Shown here one piece after another: positions 35,101 to 43,206 of a stretch of 64,000 bases of DNA. The stretch lies in the NCBI GenBank assembly GCA_024516035.1, contig CM044967.1, forward strand, positions 18,574,810 to 18,638,809, written 5' to 3'. Position 1 is the first letter of the stretch. Every line of letters starts with the position of its first letter. The notes beneath the pieces are model-generated. The model was not told the origin of the DNA, searched no databases, and saw nothing but the letters and a program-made list of their open reading frames with translations. The position numbers were made by a program, and so were the translations under genes. The stretch comes from Bactericera cockerelli. Lineage: Eukaryota; Arthropoda; Insecta; Hemiptera; Triozidae.

Positions 35101-36532
35101 GGTCGCAGCTCACATTAAAACAGCCACTCATTACCTCACGAGGTATGAGTGGACCCCGAACATCCAAGTATAGAGCAGAAAAATTCCTGTTCGGCTGGGG
35201 ATCGAACCGAGGGCACCATACGTGCAATGCCTAGCACGCTCGGCCACAGTGACTACAATTAAATAATATTAAAGATATATCTCACCCAGCCTGGGTTGAG
35301 CGGGAATGCCAGCATCACGATGCCTTCACCTCGCTAGACGCTGCTTAACTTCGGTGATCCTACCAGAACCAGTGCATTCAACGCACCATCGACGCTGGCT
35401 GAACTTTATTGCTTCAACACATTTTTTGCTTTCCTCTCCTTCTTTCACTCTGTTTAGTGCAATCGAAATAACATAGAAAAAATGTACAACATATATTTCA
35501 TGTTAAAACAATCTAACTTATATTTAGTTACACGAGTAGAACACTAGCGGATTTAAGCAGAAGCCCCCAACCCCCCCCCCCCCCCTTCTCCCCCTGACCC
35601 CAAATCTGACAGAAAGAGAAAAAGCGGTGATCCCGTTAAAGCGCGTGAAAGGATAAAAGAAAGCACGAGTAAATTTCCTCATAAAAAAATTGAAAGGTTA
35701 AAGTTATCAAATATCTACGGAGAATTTTTCATGTTTTTTTTATGATAATGCATGTGTATGTTTCGAAATTTCGAGCTTTATAATATGTATGTTACTTACC
35801 AACTTCGGACACTTTAAGGTTAAAAAATCAATAAATAAATAAAGTGTCAAGAATCACATATTTACTTGGTGATATACTCGTAACTATAAAGTTGAAAAAC
35901 ACACTTTAATATAATAGAATATAGATGGATAGACTTAGTGAAAAATCACAAAGATCATTTTCAAGAGTAAAAACTTGGGTTCTAACCCAAACCTAATTCT
36001 CAATGATTAGAGCTGTGTGAACAAGACTAAGAGGAGCGAGAAAAAGAATTCTACAAATGACAGAAGATGGAGCAATTATATGATTTGTATTTGAAAAAAA
36101 TATAAGAAATGTTCAACTCAAATAATTTTTTTTTTCTAGTTTACAAAAGAAAAATAACAAAGAAAAATAATAAAGAAAAATAGTAAAGAAAAACAACAAG
36201 GAAAAATAATAAAGAAAAATAACAAAGAAAAATAAAACGAAATTTTCTTTCTACAGGTGCTCTTTGGGTCCAGTGATCGAAACAATTCTCAAGCTTGCTG
36301 AGCGGGGTCTAATGACCCAAGCGATGGAATTACTCAGAGAGCCCAGAGAACTGTGCCCAGATTTTCTCGCTCTGGGTCTGATGGCGGCTCCCTACTCGGA
36401 ACTTCGCCAGGAACTGCTCGGGTCTCTGATGCAACCCCTCCTCAACTTCCGGCCGAACGGAGAAAACGCCAAGAAAGTGCTGCGTCGCCTGTACCAGAAT
36501 TCTCCGGTGAGCTGTTAAAAAAAGTCTAAAAG

Positions 36533-36570
<38 letters not shown>

Positions 36571-39468
36571 GTCATCATATTTGTGTTGATCACAATCGTG
36601 ATATTACAACTACTCAATTACTGCGTTGATCACAATCGTGATATCACAACTACTCAATTTGTGTTGATTACAAGCGTGATATCACAACTACTCAATTCGT
36701 GTTGATCACAATCGTGATATCACAACTACTCAATTTGTGTTGATCACAAGCGTGAAATCACAACTACTCAATTTGTGTTGATCACAATCGTGATATCACA
36801 ACTACTCAATTTGTGTTGATCACAATCGTGATATCACAACTACTCAATTTGTGTTGATCACAATCGTGATATCACAACTACTCAATTTGTGTTGATCACA
36901 AGCGTGATATCACAACTACTGAAACATGTTACAAATTCTTTGCTGAACCCGAGACTTGAACCACCGAACTCCAGGTTACAAGTCCTCCACCTCATTGATA
37001 AAGGTACTGAGGTCGGTTAGGAGCTGTAAAACTTGCCAAAGAGAACGTCCTAGGTAATGAAAAAGAAAACAAAAGGAATTAGCTCAAAACAGCCTATTCT
37101 CCTAAAGTAGTTAGTATCCGTGGTGTAACGGACTAATCTCAACAACTTAATCCTCCCAAAGCCAAGATCCCACTGGGATCTTGGCTTACATTTTGTTACA
37201 TTTTGTGCAACATTTTGTTGCGTAACGTTGATTTTGTTGCGCAACATTGATAAAATATATGTATACAGATGTCCTAACTAAGGGGTGAGGTTATTGCCTA
37301 TGGCAATCTCTTCTATATTATGTTTATAAAGAATACTTCCCGTTCATGCATGTCAAATGAAGTTACACAGTAAACTTCTCATTCCCGGGGCAAGGACTCT
37401 GAATGTTACAGACCTCTCTTTAAATAAATATTCATTAAAAAAAATCTCATTTTTCTAATTTTAATGAATATTTCATTTATCGACTCTGAATGTTACAGAC
37501 CTCTCTTTAAATAAATATTCATTAAAAAAAATCTCATTTTTCTGATTTTAATGAATATTTCATTTATCGACTCTGAATGTTACAGACCTCTCTTTAAATA
37601 AATATTCATTAAAAAAAAAATTCTCATTTTTTCTGATTTTAATGAATATTTCATTTATCTTCGCCAGGACGCTTCCATCCCTAAACTCGTAGTGGAGTCC
37701 ATGATGAACTATGTCGTAGTTTCCGACAATGATCTCCATCGTCTCTCGCGCGTCCTGGAAGTGGGCAGTCAAGTACGCTCGCTCGATAAAATGCTCAACG
37801 ATGAGTTCTACCCGTTCAGTCTGGATTTGGCCTGTCTGGCCCACCGCCGCGAGTACCTCAACCTGCACTTGTGGCTGCGAAGGATGATAGAATCGCGTCA
37901 GGAGCGTTTCATCGCGGCTTTGGTTGATTTTTTGCAGGTGAGATGTTTTAACACATACACGACCGGCACCATTTTCAGTGTATGTACGCATGGGACCACT
38001 ATATCTGAGCATATCTGACCTCCTGGGACCGAAAAACCCGCTTGGAGAGTAAAATTATACAGGGGTATAGAGTATATTTCTATACTAAAACATAGGAATA
38101 GGTGTCCCACCGGTGGGACAAGCAGGTTTGAAATCAAGAAGGTCACTTGTCCCACCGGTGGGACAACCGGTCCATTCAGTACACACGCAGTTGTCCCACC
38201 GGTGGGACAACCGGTCGTGTATGTGTTAATTAGCGATTTTCTAAATACCAACTGTGGCATCGAGAAATTCTCCTGGTGGATTCTGTTACGCGTCACGTTC
38301 TCTTAACAATGACGTCATCAATGCCATCGTTGAATCCATCGCTGAAAAAAAAACGCACAGTGTGTTGAATTTAGAAATAGAGGACACTGGTCATCTCCCT
38401 GTTTAACGTCCTCCAGCCAGACACCATTTTTCATTAGTTAAGGCGCTACTCTAGTAATCCAGGTAGCGTTGGGGTCCGTTGGTTTGGAACTCACTTAATG
38501 CATGAATTTTCCTTCGTTTATTTAAAATTTGGTGACGTAATAATACCACGAAACAACTGCTGGAATAAAGAGACTCTTTAGCTTTAGTCTTAATCGTTCC
38601 CGTAAAAAGAAGTTTCTATGATCATTATTAATCTATTTACTTATTTTCACACATTTGTATTTTTGTAAAAGTGAGATCTTTGAGTTCTGCAATAAGCTGA
38701 TATCCTAAACAAATGTACAATTTAGGCACTTGTGGTCCCTAAAAGCTGGTCTATGAAAGGGATACGGATCTTGTGATTCTCTCTTGTGACTGTCGCTCCA
38801 TTGTTACAAAAAATTGATATTCACTACAAACAATATTTAAATCTATTTTTTCCTCAGCAACGCTGTCCCGAATTAATTGGTGGATTCCTGACAACTGACT
38901 CTGTCAAGCAAGCATACATCACTGACGAAGCTGTGACAACTATCATGGTGTCCATTTACGAATATAAAAAGTAAGTTTCTGAATAGTTGATATTCTTTGA
39001 TTAATTTGGTCTAGTAACGTTTACTATGTCCTAAAATTATCACAAAACAAGTTGCCTGTTTCCCCAGGTACCTTAGTGTGATACTATAAATACATAATTA
39101 ATTATATTATTTGATTAATTTTAAGTACTTATATATTTACTATGTTATTGTTATAAAAAAATAACATTGTAATGAATTGGTGTACAAATAAAGCACTTTT
39201 ACTTTCAATAAGAAAAACTAAAGGGCGGGGTTCATCTCTTCCACCCAACCCTTGTTTGAACTTTTATTTCGTTCTCAGGTTCCAATCTCCAGTGCTGGCT
39301 TACGTGGTAGGAATCATGCAGATCACATGGTGCGAAATCTTGACGCACCGCATTCCACCCCGCAAAATCCACCCCGCGGGAAGTATTCCCTCGCCCAAAT
39401 ACTGGGAACTCAGAGCTCTCTCAGCTCAGTTCCTGTTCTCAACTCCTCCCCCTAGCTTTAAGATTTAA
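29128..39468 (+). CDS. CNOT1-like: Divergent CNOT1-like protein, N-terminal region only (562 aa, 9 exons)
   Basis: Homologue of the N-terminal half of CNOT1, the CCR4-NOT deadenylase scaffold. Coding exons, all in phase: 29128-29187, 30676-30857, 32110-32410, 33307-33410, 34049-34267, 36257-36506, 37668-37937, 38858-38970, 39279-39468. Collinear matches to human CNOT1 from about residue 245 to 620: IQEIGYEFCSSVGEC (human [15 protein letters not shown]), IRTHTGL, LDHPDFRIVDKKGL ([14 protein letters not shown]), FPVDKLFRTWKHAEAQFSF ([19 protein letters not shown]), LARRREYL-type AHRREYLNLHLWL and QRCPELIGG (RRCPSIMGG). In CNOT1 this helical region anchors CNOT10-CNOT11. The start ATG has an in-frame TGA 15 bases upstream. 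The frame ends at TAA 39468, so MIF4G, CAF40-binding and NOT1 parts are absent. It is far more diverged than a normal insect CNOT1. Introns exclude a retrocopy. Confidence 0.85.
29405..29645 (-). mobile_element. tRNA-derived SINE (AGTCAAGTGG type)
   Basis: Minus strand: a decayed head with CTAGTCTGGTAATCCAGGTA, body CTCATTTATTTGAGATTATA, tail GAGGGTTAGGAGGTAGAAAA and GGTTAACCTCGCCTGGTGG-like end. Same family as 31597-31797. Confidence 0.55.
29966..30222 (-). mobile_element. tRNA-derived SINE (AGTCACTGTGGC type)
   Basis: Minus strand: head AGTCACTGTGGCAGAGCGAG with A-box-like sequence and GGGTTCGATTCCCAGCGG B box, then GGATGTTCGGGGTCCACTCA. Further copies at 34995-35262 and 57030-57296. Confidence 0.7.
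30676..30857 (+). CDS. CNOT1-like: CNOT1-like exon 2
   Basis: Encodes LADRIQEIGYEFCSSVGECI and the following IADILIMMIRTHTGLHAD, closely matching human CNOT1 [20 protein letters not shown] and VLGMMARTHSGL. The donor AG|GTACAT lies at the start of a 105-base tandem duplication. Confidence 0.9.
30857..31067 (+). repeat. 105-bp tandem duplication at an exon donor
   Basis: Two adjacent copies (about 30857-30961 and 30962-31067) start CAGGTACATAACAT and contain CAACTCCGCTTTTTGTTAGG. The copy start includes the donor of CNOT1-like exon 2, so a second CAG|GTACATAA donor-like site is created 105 bases downstream. Confidence 0.85.
31083..31300 (-). mobile_element. tRNA-derived SINE (GGTAGCTCAGTGG type)
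   Basis: Minus strand: GTCCCGGTAGCTCAGTGGTA (A box), GAGTGTTCAAACCCAGCC (B box), then CAAGTTATTCTCCCATTTGA and the tail AGTCCTAATCGGGCAGTATA with an (ATT)n end. Other copies at 32414-32790 and 48716-48925. Confidence 0.7.
31597..31797 (+). mobile_element. tRNA-derived SINE (AGTCAAGTGG type), near complete
   Basis: Head TAGTCAAGTGGTTAAGACGC (A box) and CCGTTGGTTCGAAGCCC (B box), body CCAATGCATGAATTTCTCCT and tail ACCTTCCACTAAAGAGTGTT plus (ATT)n. Best reference copy of this family in the window. Confidence 0.75.
32110..32410 (+). CDS. CNOT1-like: CNOT1-like exon 3 with acidic insert
   Basis: The last part (TAWDMRVFVEAVFQI) matches human HTWNVEVLIDVLKEL. The preceding ~80 residues (PPKESDEGPTDGVEKLDGKG and two diverged repeats around KRDVTYEDPSFELYE and KRDETSLESYE) are Lys/Glu/Asp-rich and replace a shorter human linker. 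Phase agrees with both neighbours. Confidence 0.82.
32414..32790 (-). mobile_element. tRNA-derived SINE (GGTAGCTCAGTGG type) with inserted repeat
   Basis: Same head and tail as 31083-31300. The tail is interrupted near 32478-32625 by a dispersed segment containing GGGACTATAAACAGGGAGTA and AGTGCTGAGTCATTCTTCCA, which is also found near 56165-56300, 56420-56555 and 58255-58415. Confidence 0.65.
33307..33410 (+). CDS. CNOT1-like: CNOT1-like exon 4
   Basis: Encodes LEHLDHPDFRIVDKKGLGLI, matching human [20 protein letters not shown]. Acceptor TTTCCAG; exits with AC, completed to Thr. Confidence 0.88.
33760..33995. repeat. dispersed repeat pieces
   Basis: 33772-33850 matches the unit of the 60.1-60.6 kb minisatellite in reverse (CTCGCTAGAGGACTATAAAC). 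33925-33985 matches, in reverse, the GTAACCAGCTTGGCTACAGC repeat near 59950. Confidence 0.5.
34049..34267 (+). CDS. CNOT1-like: CNOT1-like exon 5
   Basis: Encodes PYFPVDKLFRTWKHAEAQFS and FLEHIVRNPDIFNF, matching human [20 protein letters not shown] and FIQHSLINPEIFCF. This is the best-conserved stretch of the gene. Confidence 0.92.
34376..34480 (+). mobile_element. SINE body fragment (5S family)
   Basis: Contains GAGGTTAATTTGAATAGCTG, GAATGTAGGGTAAAGCC and CATGATATGACCATAAAGTT, matching the body and tail of the 5S-headed SINE at 15524-15753. Confidence 0.5.
34995..35262 (-). mobile_element. tRNA-derived SINE (AGTCACTGTGGC type)
   Basis: Minus strand copy: AGTCACTGTGGCCGAGCGTG head and GGTTCGATCCCCAGCC B box, then GGATGTTCGGGGTCCACTCA, as in 29966-30222. 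Confidence 0.65.
35281..35410 (-). mobile_element. 5S-rRNA-derived SINE, well preserved head
   Basis: Minus strand: GTAGGATCACCGAAGTTAAG, then CAGCGTCTAGCGAGGTGAAG and GCATCGTGATGCTGGCATTC, joined directly to the body AACCCAGGCTGGGTGAG. Shows the same head-body junction as 15524-15753. Confidence 0.75.
36257..36506 (+). CDS. CNOT1-like: CNOT1-like exon 6
   Basis: Encodes SLGPVIETILKLAERGLMTQ and PRELCPDFLALGLM, matching human [20 protein letters not shown] and KHCPDMLVLALL. More GC-rich in codon use than exons 3-5. Followed directly by an A-run and a 38-base minisatellite. Confidence 0.9.
36581..36922 (+). repeat. 38-bp minisatellite (about 9 copies)
   Basis: Unit of 38 bases containing GTGTTGATCACAATCGTGAT and ATCACAACTACTCAATT. 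Copies differ mainly at CAATCG/CAAGCG and GATATC/GAAATC. Each contains near-palindromic TTGATCACAA and GATATC. It begins 75 bases after CNOT1-like exon 6. Confidence 0.92.
36923..37030 (-). mobile_element. tRNA-derived SINE head (CTTGTAACCTGGAG type)
   Basis: Minus strand: ACCGACCTCAGTACC, GACTTGTAACCTGGAGTTCG and GGTGGTTCAAGTCTCGGGTT, then CAGCAAAGAATTTG running into the minisatellite. Same family as 61490-61720 and 51780-51930, whose tails contain one copy of the minisatellite-like unit. Confidence 0.65.
37160..37186. repeat. 27-bp palindrome
   Basis: AGCCAAGATCCCA and its exact complement separated by one base. Short perfect hairpin; function unknown. Confidence 0.8.
37395..37660 (+). repeat. 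87-bp tandem triplication ending at an exon acceptor
   Basis: Three copies starting GACTCTGAATGTTACAGACC (37395, 37482, 37569), each ending ATGAATATTTCATTTATC. The last runs into TTCGCCAG, the acceptor of CNOT1-like exon 7, so the acceptor's upstream context has been copied. Confidence 0.9.
37668..37937 (+). CDS. CNOT1-like: CNOT1-like exon 7
   Basis: Ninety codons, phase 0 at both ends, with RLSRVLEVGSQVRSLDKMLN and SLDLACLAHRREYLNLHLWL, matching human [20 protein letters not shown] and [20 protein letters not shown]. The acceptor lies at the end of a three-copy tandem repeat, and the donor lies 10 bases before a TTAA-flanked MITE. Confidence 0.92.
37948..38229. mobile_element. piggyBac-like MITE with three internal palindromes
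   Basis: TTAA at 37948-37951 and 38226-38229 flank a 274-base element with perfect 15-base terminal repeats CACATACACGACCGG / CCGGTCGTGTATGTG. TTAA target duplication is typical of piggyBac. Inside are three copies of the palindrome TGTCCCACCGGTGGGACA (38103, 38147, 38191; the last two extended to 20 bases). It sits 10 bases after the donor of CNOT1-like exon 7. No coding capacity. Confidence 0.85.
38436..38600 (+). mobile_element. tRNA-derived SINE (AGTCAAGTGG type), partial
   Basis: TAAGGCGCTACTCTAGTAATC, then GGTAGCGTTGGGGTCCGTTG and CAATGCATGAATTTTCC (preceded by TT in place of the consensus CC), without the typical 3' end. Confidence 0.55.
38858..38970 (+). CDS. CNOT1-like: CNOT1-like exon 8
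   Basis: Encodes QRCPELIGGFLTTDSVKQAY, matching human [20 protein letters not shown], then TDEAVTTIMVSIYEYKK, matching PPETLATMLACLQACAG. Exits with AA, completed to Lys. Confidence 0.88.
39279..39468 (+). CDS. CNOT1-like: CNOT1-like terminal exon with novel tail
   Basis: Acceptor CGTTCTCAG. In phase it encodes FQSPVLAYVVGIMQITWCEI and a Pro-rich end TPPPSFKI, then TAA. This tail has no counterpart that I recognise in CNOT1. A second frame (39281-39454) is also open over the exon and richer in Asn/Ser/Pro, so a frame slip upstream cannot be excluded. Sequence just before the acceptor contains the dispersed CATCTCTTCCACCCAACCC repeat motif. Confidence 0.65.
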
Positions 39469-41200
39469 GCTTCCAATTTGTTCCAAATTCAAATCCAATT
39501 CAGGACTTGTCTCTTCAAATATTCAATTTATTCCACTAAAGATGAATTTATTCCACTAAAGATGAATTTATTCCACTAAAGAGTGTTATTATTAAATATT
39601 GCATTTGGACCCGCAGCAAAAGCACTGATAACAAAAGCACTGATAACTGATAAAATTGTTGGCTGACCACACTCGAAACAACAGAGCAGGCACCTTTTTT
39701 AGACAGAAATATCATTGTCAATCCAAAGGGGAAATGCAAACACTGTGCCAAATACCACGCCCCAGAGTAAGAGTATGCAAAGCTAGTTTGACTATTTTTC
39801 TTTTAAAAAACATTTCATCTTAGACACTTTTAAAATAAAACATGATTAACATTTATTAAAAAAAAGCCCAACTAGAAATAGACTGTTTAGTCTAAAACTC
39901 TAATACAATACAGTATGCAGTATTAGACAGTTTATGAAGCTAGTGTAACAATACTTTTATGTATATTAAAACTAAGAAAAAAAGTCAAAACGTAATAGTC
40001 AGTATCGTATAATAAATTTGTTCCCCGTGGCTGATGCTTCATATTGAGTATCAGAAAATTCTACAAAATTTTAGCTTTGTAGTTAACAAAGTTAATATTA
40101 TGTTGCATCGATACGGCGAACAGTAAATAGAGTGTCTCAAGGTATAATTATAGCTAATAAATTCAGAAAAAGCGAACAATACTGCTGATATTAGATATTC
40201 TTGGAAGTAACGGAAAAAATCTTTCAAATAGAATATTGAATTACAATTGCAGTATTCGCCATGGTTGAATTATTCGAGGCTATTTACCTAGTTATTTTTG
40301 TGATATCTACAGGGTGAATCAAAATTACGTGACCAAAATTCGAGGGCTGACCATTGAAATCCGAAAATATTCTCTACTGATTTCGTTGGAAATGCTTAAT
40401 TTCTAAAATGAGGATCATTTTATGATTTTCTGACCCTTGGGTATTAAATTTCCTATGTCTTTTTTTCTGATTATTATAAGTAATAGTTGCACGTTTCAAA
40501 AGACCATATAATATTCCTCACGATTAAAACATTTCCAAAATATTACTTGAGCTTATTTCTATTTCTAGAGCGTTTTTAAAAATCAATGCTAAACTTCCAA
40601 TTTTTTCGTGAAATTTTTTCGAAAAAATCAAGCATTTCCGGAAAAATCACTAAAGAGTATTTTCGATTGCAATCAACGAGTTCTATGAAACCTTGAATTT
40701 TGTTCACGTGATTTAGATAAGTATTTTGTAATTTAGTTCTATTCTTTGTGCCTAATAGTTTAATTATTAATAACTATTACGTAACCTATTGAGTTTTATT
40801 TTTTGAAATATTTTCATTATTTTGTTTTCTTTTGCTTCTTTGAATTATATTTATTAAATATATAGTAATAGATAAAAAGATTAACTTGTGATATAGAATT
40901 TTTCTATTAATTTTGTACTAAATGTTGATATTGGCATTGCATTCCCAAAAACGATTTCATACCCACCGCACCGAGATTTAATACGGGAAGAGAACACCAA
41001 AATTCTGATAAATAATTAATAAAACGTTTTGTTGTTTATCTTATTGCTGTTGAAAATACACCACAATTTGTAAACCATTCATGTATTTTCTCCTGATTGA
41101 AAATTCATGTAATTTCAGTTAGACAAGAAAAAAATACTATATTCTACTTTTACAATTATTATGTAAACCAGGTAAAGATCACTCCCTAATCTCCAGCAAA
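39469..41200. other. intergenic, 3' side of the CNOT1-like gene
   Basis: AT-rich, no gene seen. A short triplicate GAATTTATTCCACTAAAGAT (39520-39580) resembles SINE tails. AATAAA-type hexamers are frequent, so the 3' UTR end cannot be fixed. A transposon end TACAGGGTGAATCAAAATTA lies at 40310. Confidence 0.4.
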
Positions 41201-41214
41201 AAGATTAAATTTGG

Positions 41215-41350
41215 TTGGAATTTTTAGAGGTGTTTTTTTTTTTTAAATCAATCTTTGCTAGGTTTCTAGGAGTGATCAGTAACCTGATTCGAACCCAGAT
41301 CATCGTGCGTGCAAGCCTAGCGTGCTACCCACTCAGCTACCATATTCCTT
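41215..41350 (-). mobile_element. tRNA-headed repeat fragment
   Basis: Minus strand: GGTAGCTGAGTGGGTAGCAC and GGGTTCGAATCAGG give A- and B-box-like sequences; no normal tRNA cloverleaf downstream, so treated as a SINE head. Confidence 0.45.
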
Positions 41351-41631
41351 GTAAATACCAGTATGTATGTCTTTCTTTTAATAAACAAAAAAATCTGTTC
41401 ATGTGTTTTATACCTATCTGAAATTACCAACTTTTAGTTAGGAAATTCTTGTGAAAGCAATAAAAAGAGTTAAATAGGAGAACGAGTTGATGCACTAATT
41501 TTGAGCAGCAGATATTATTGCGTTAATTCTATAGGTATTATTTTGGTCTCTTAACGAAAATTAAAAAATATCACCATGATAAGTGATAATTTTTTGTCAT
41601 GTTTTATCTTGTAGTTTTTAAGTTTTTTACT

Positions 41632-42695
41632 ATACAGGGTCCGCCAAAAAAAAGGAGCCACTCGAAATATCTAGAGAACGGATTTAAATTTTGAGGAATG
41701 CTAGAACAAATATTCCATTATATCGAGGGGGAAACCTTTTCTACTAGGTTTTGATTTTTTATCATTACCAGGGGCGGGCCCAGGGGAGTAAACTTTGTAA
41801 TCCTAAATAGAACTACCCTATTTTTGTAATACATTTCTGAAAAGTAGTTGATATTAAAAGTATTTTAAGACAAGTAAGAGAGCCGGATATTTCATTTCAC
41901 AGGTTTAGTAATTTCTTCTCAAAAGAAGTTAGAATTTTAGTAAAAATTGTTAAACATACGTCTTTTTATTTGAAAGAATTAAATTTTTATGCCTTTTTGA
42001 TATTATTAGCTTTACCAGGGGAGGTGTTTAGAGGTCATCTTTTTTTTAAATTGTTTAAAAACTATTCTTTTTTAGTATAATCTGTGTTAAATAAAAGTGT
42101 TGTAATCGAAATTTAAGATAACTTTGAAAACAGGGCCGGAGACTAGGACTGCACGTGGGTTTTAGAATTTTTCACATTAATTTGAAGTAAATCCGGCCCT
42201 GTTTTTTTTTAATTGAACAACATGAATCATTACATTTTACATTATTAAAAAAAAAAATTTGACCCTTGACACTTCCCCTGATTAAGCTAATTGTATCAAA
42301 AAGGCATGAAAATTGAATTATCTCAAATGGAAAATCATGTATTTAATATTTAAAAAAAAAAAATACAATTAATTTCTTATAAAAAAATACTGAAACCTAT
42401 GAAATGAAATAAACAATATATCCGGTCATGTTTTGATTAAAAATCATTGTCTCAAAATACTTTGAATTTTAACTTCTTTTCAGAAATTTATTACAAATAG
42501 GGTGGTTCCATTTAAGATTCCAAAGTTGACCCCCCCTGGGGCCGCCCCCGGTAATGATAAAAAAAATCAAAACCTAGTAGAAAAGGTTTCCCCCTCAATA
42601 TAAAGGTACATGTGTTAGCATTTTAAATTTTTTTAATCCGTTCTCTAGGTACTTCGAGTGGCTTCTTTTTGTTGGCGGGCCTTGTATACTCGTAT
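41632..42695. mobile_element. older foldback element of about 1.06 kb
   Basis: Imperfect inverted repeat with arms of about 420 bases. Outer parts read CGCCAAAAAAAAGGAGCCAC at the left and GTGGCTTCTTTTTGTTGGCG at the right; inner parts are ACCTTTTCTACTAGGTTTTG and CAAAACCTAGTAGAAAAGGT. Arms are clearly diverged. No ORF. Confidence 0.75.
42127..42205. mobile_element. nested 79-bp inverted-repeat element
   Basis: Perfect 14-base terminal repeats AAAACAGGGCCGGA / TCCGGCCCTGTTTT in the spacer of the 41.6-42.7 kb foldback element. Confidence 0.55.
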
Positions 42696-43064
42696 TTTTA
42701 TTTACAATTATAAACTTACATTTTAGAAAGAATTTGATAGTTGAATAGCTCTTTGTTCTCATTTTTTAAACTAATTTTTAATGTCTTTTCATCATCTATT
42801 ACTCTAATATGACATCAATATAATACATTCTATTTATTATTTTCATTCCATGCTTTGTTTTGTATTTTACTCTACTACATATTCACTATAAGTCATTTGC
42901 TCACGCTTTCAGCCCATAGAGTTAAACAAATCGAGATCACAAAATCCACTCCAACTTTTTTTTTTTTTAGCATTGTTCCAACGAAGCAATTTTACAAGCC
43001 CCTCTTACAAGAACAATGAAACTTACATTTCCCCATGCCAGAATATAAGTTCTAGACCTAATAA

Positions 43065-43205
43065 GGGCCAAATTATGAAACAGGATTAAATGATAAGGCA
43101 GACACGCCCTCAAGTCGGAGTTTCATCCAATCACAGTGCACTAAAGCCCGACTTGAGGGACAGTCAGTCTTAGCATAACTTTAATCCTGTTCTATAAATC
43201 GGCCC
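43065..43205. mobile_element. PIF/Harbinger-like MITE, TAA target duplication
   Basis: 141 bases with ends GGGCCAAATTATGAAACAGG and TTTAATCCTGTTCTATAAAT plus CGGCCC, flanked by TAA on both sides. An inner pair CTCAAGTCGGAGT..CCCGACTTGAG is also inverted. Related pieces lie at 25183 and 29651. Confidence 0.65.
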
Positions 43206-43206
43206 T

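Noticed and set aside
36581..36922. CRISPR-like array of 38-bp repeats
   Set aside because: Copies are head to tail without unique spacers, in a eukaryotic intron, and match a SINE tail; it is a minisatellite.
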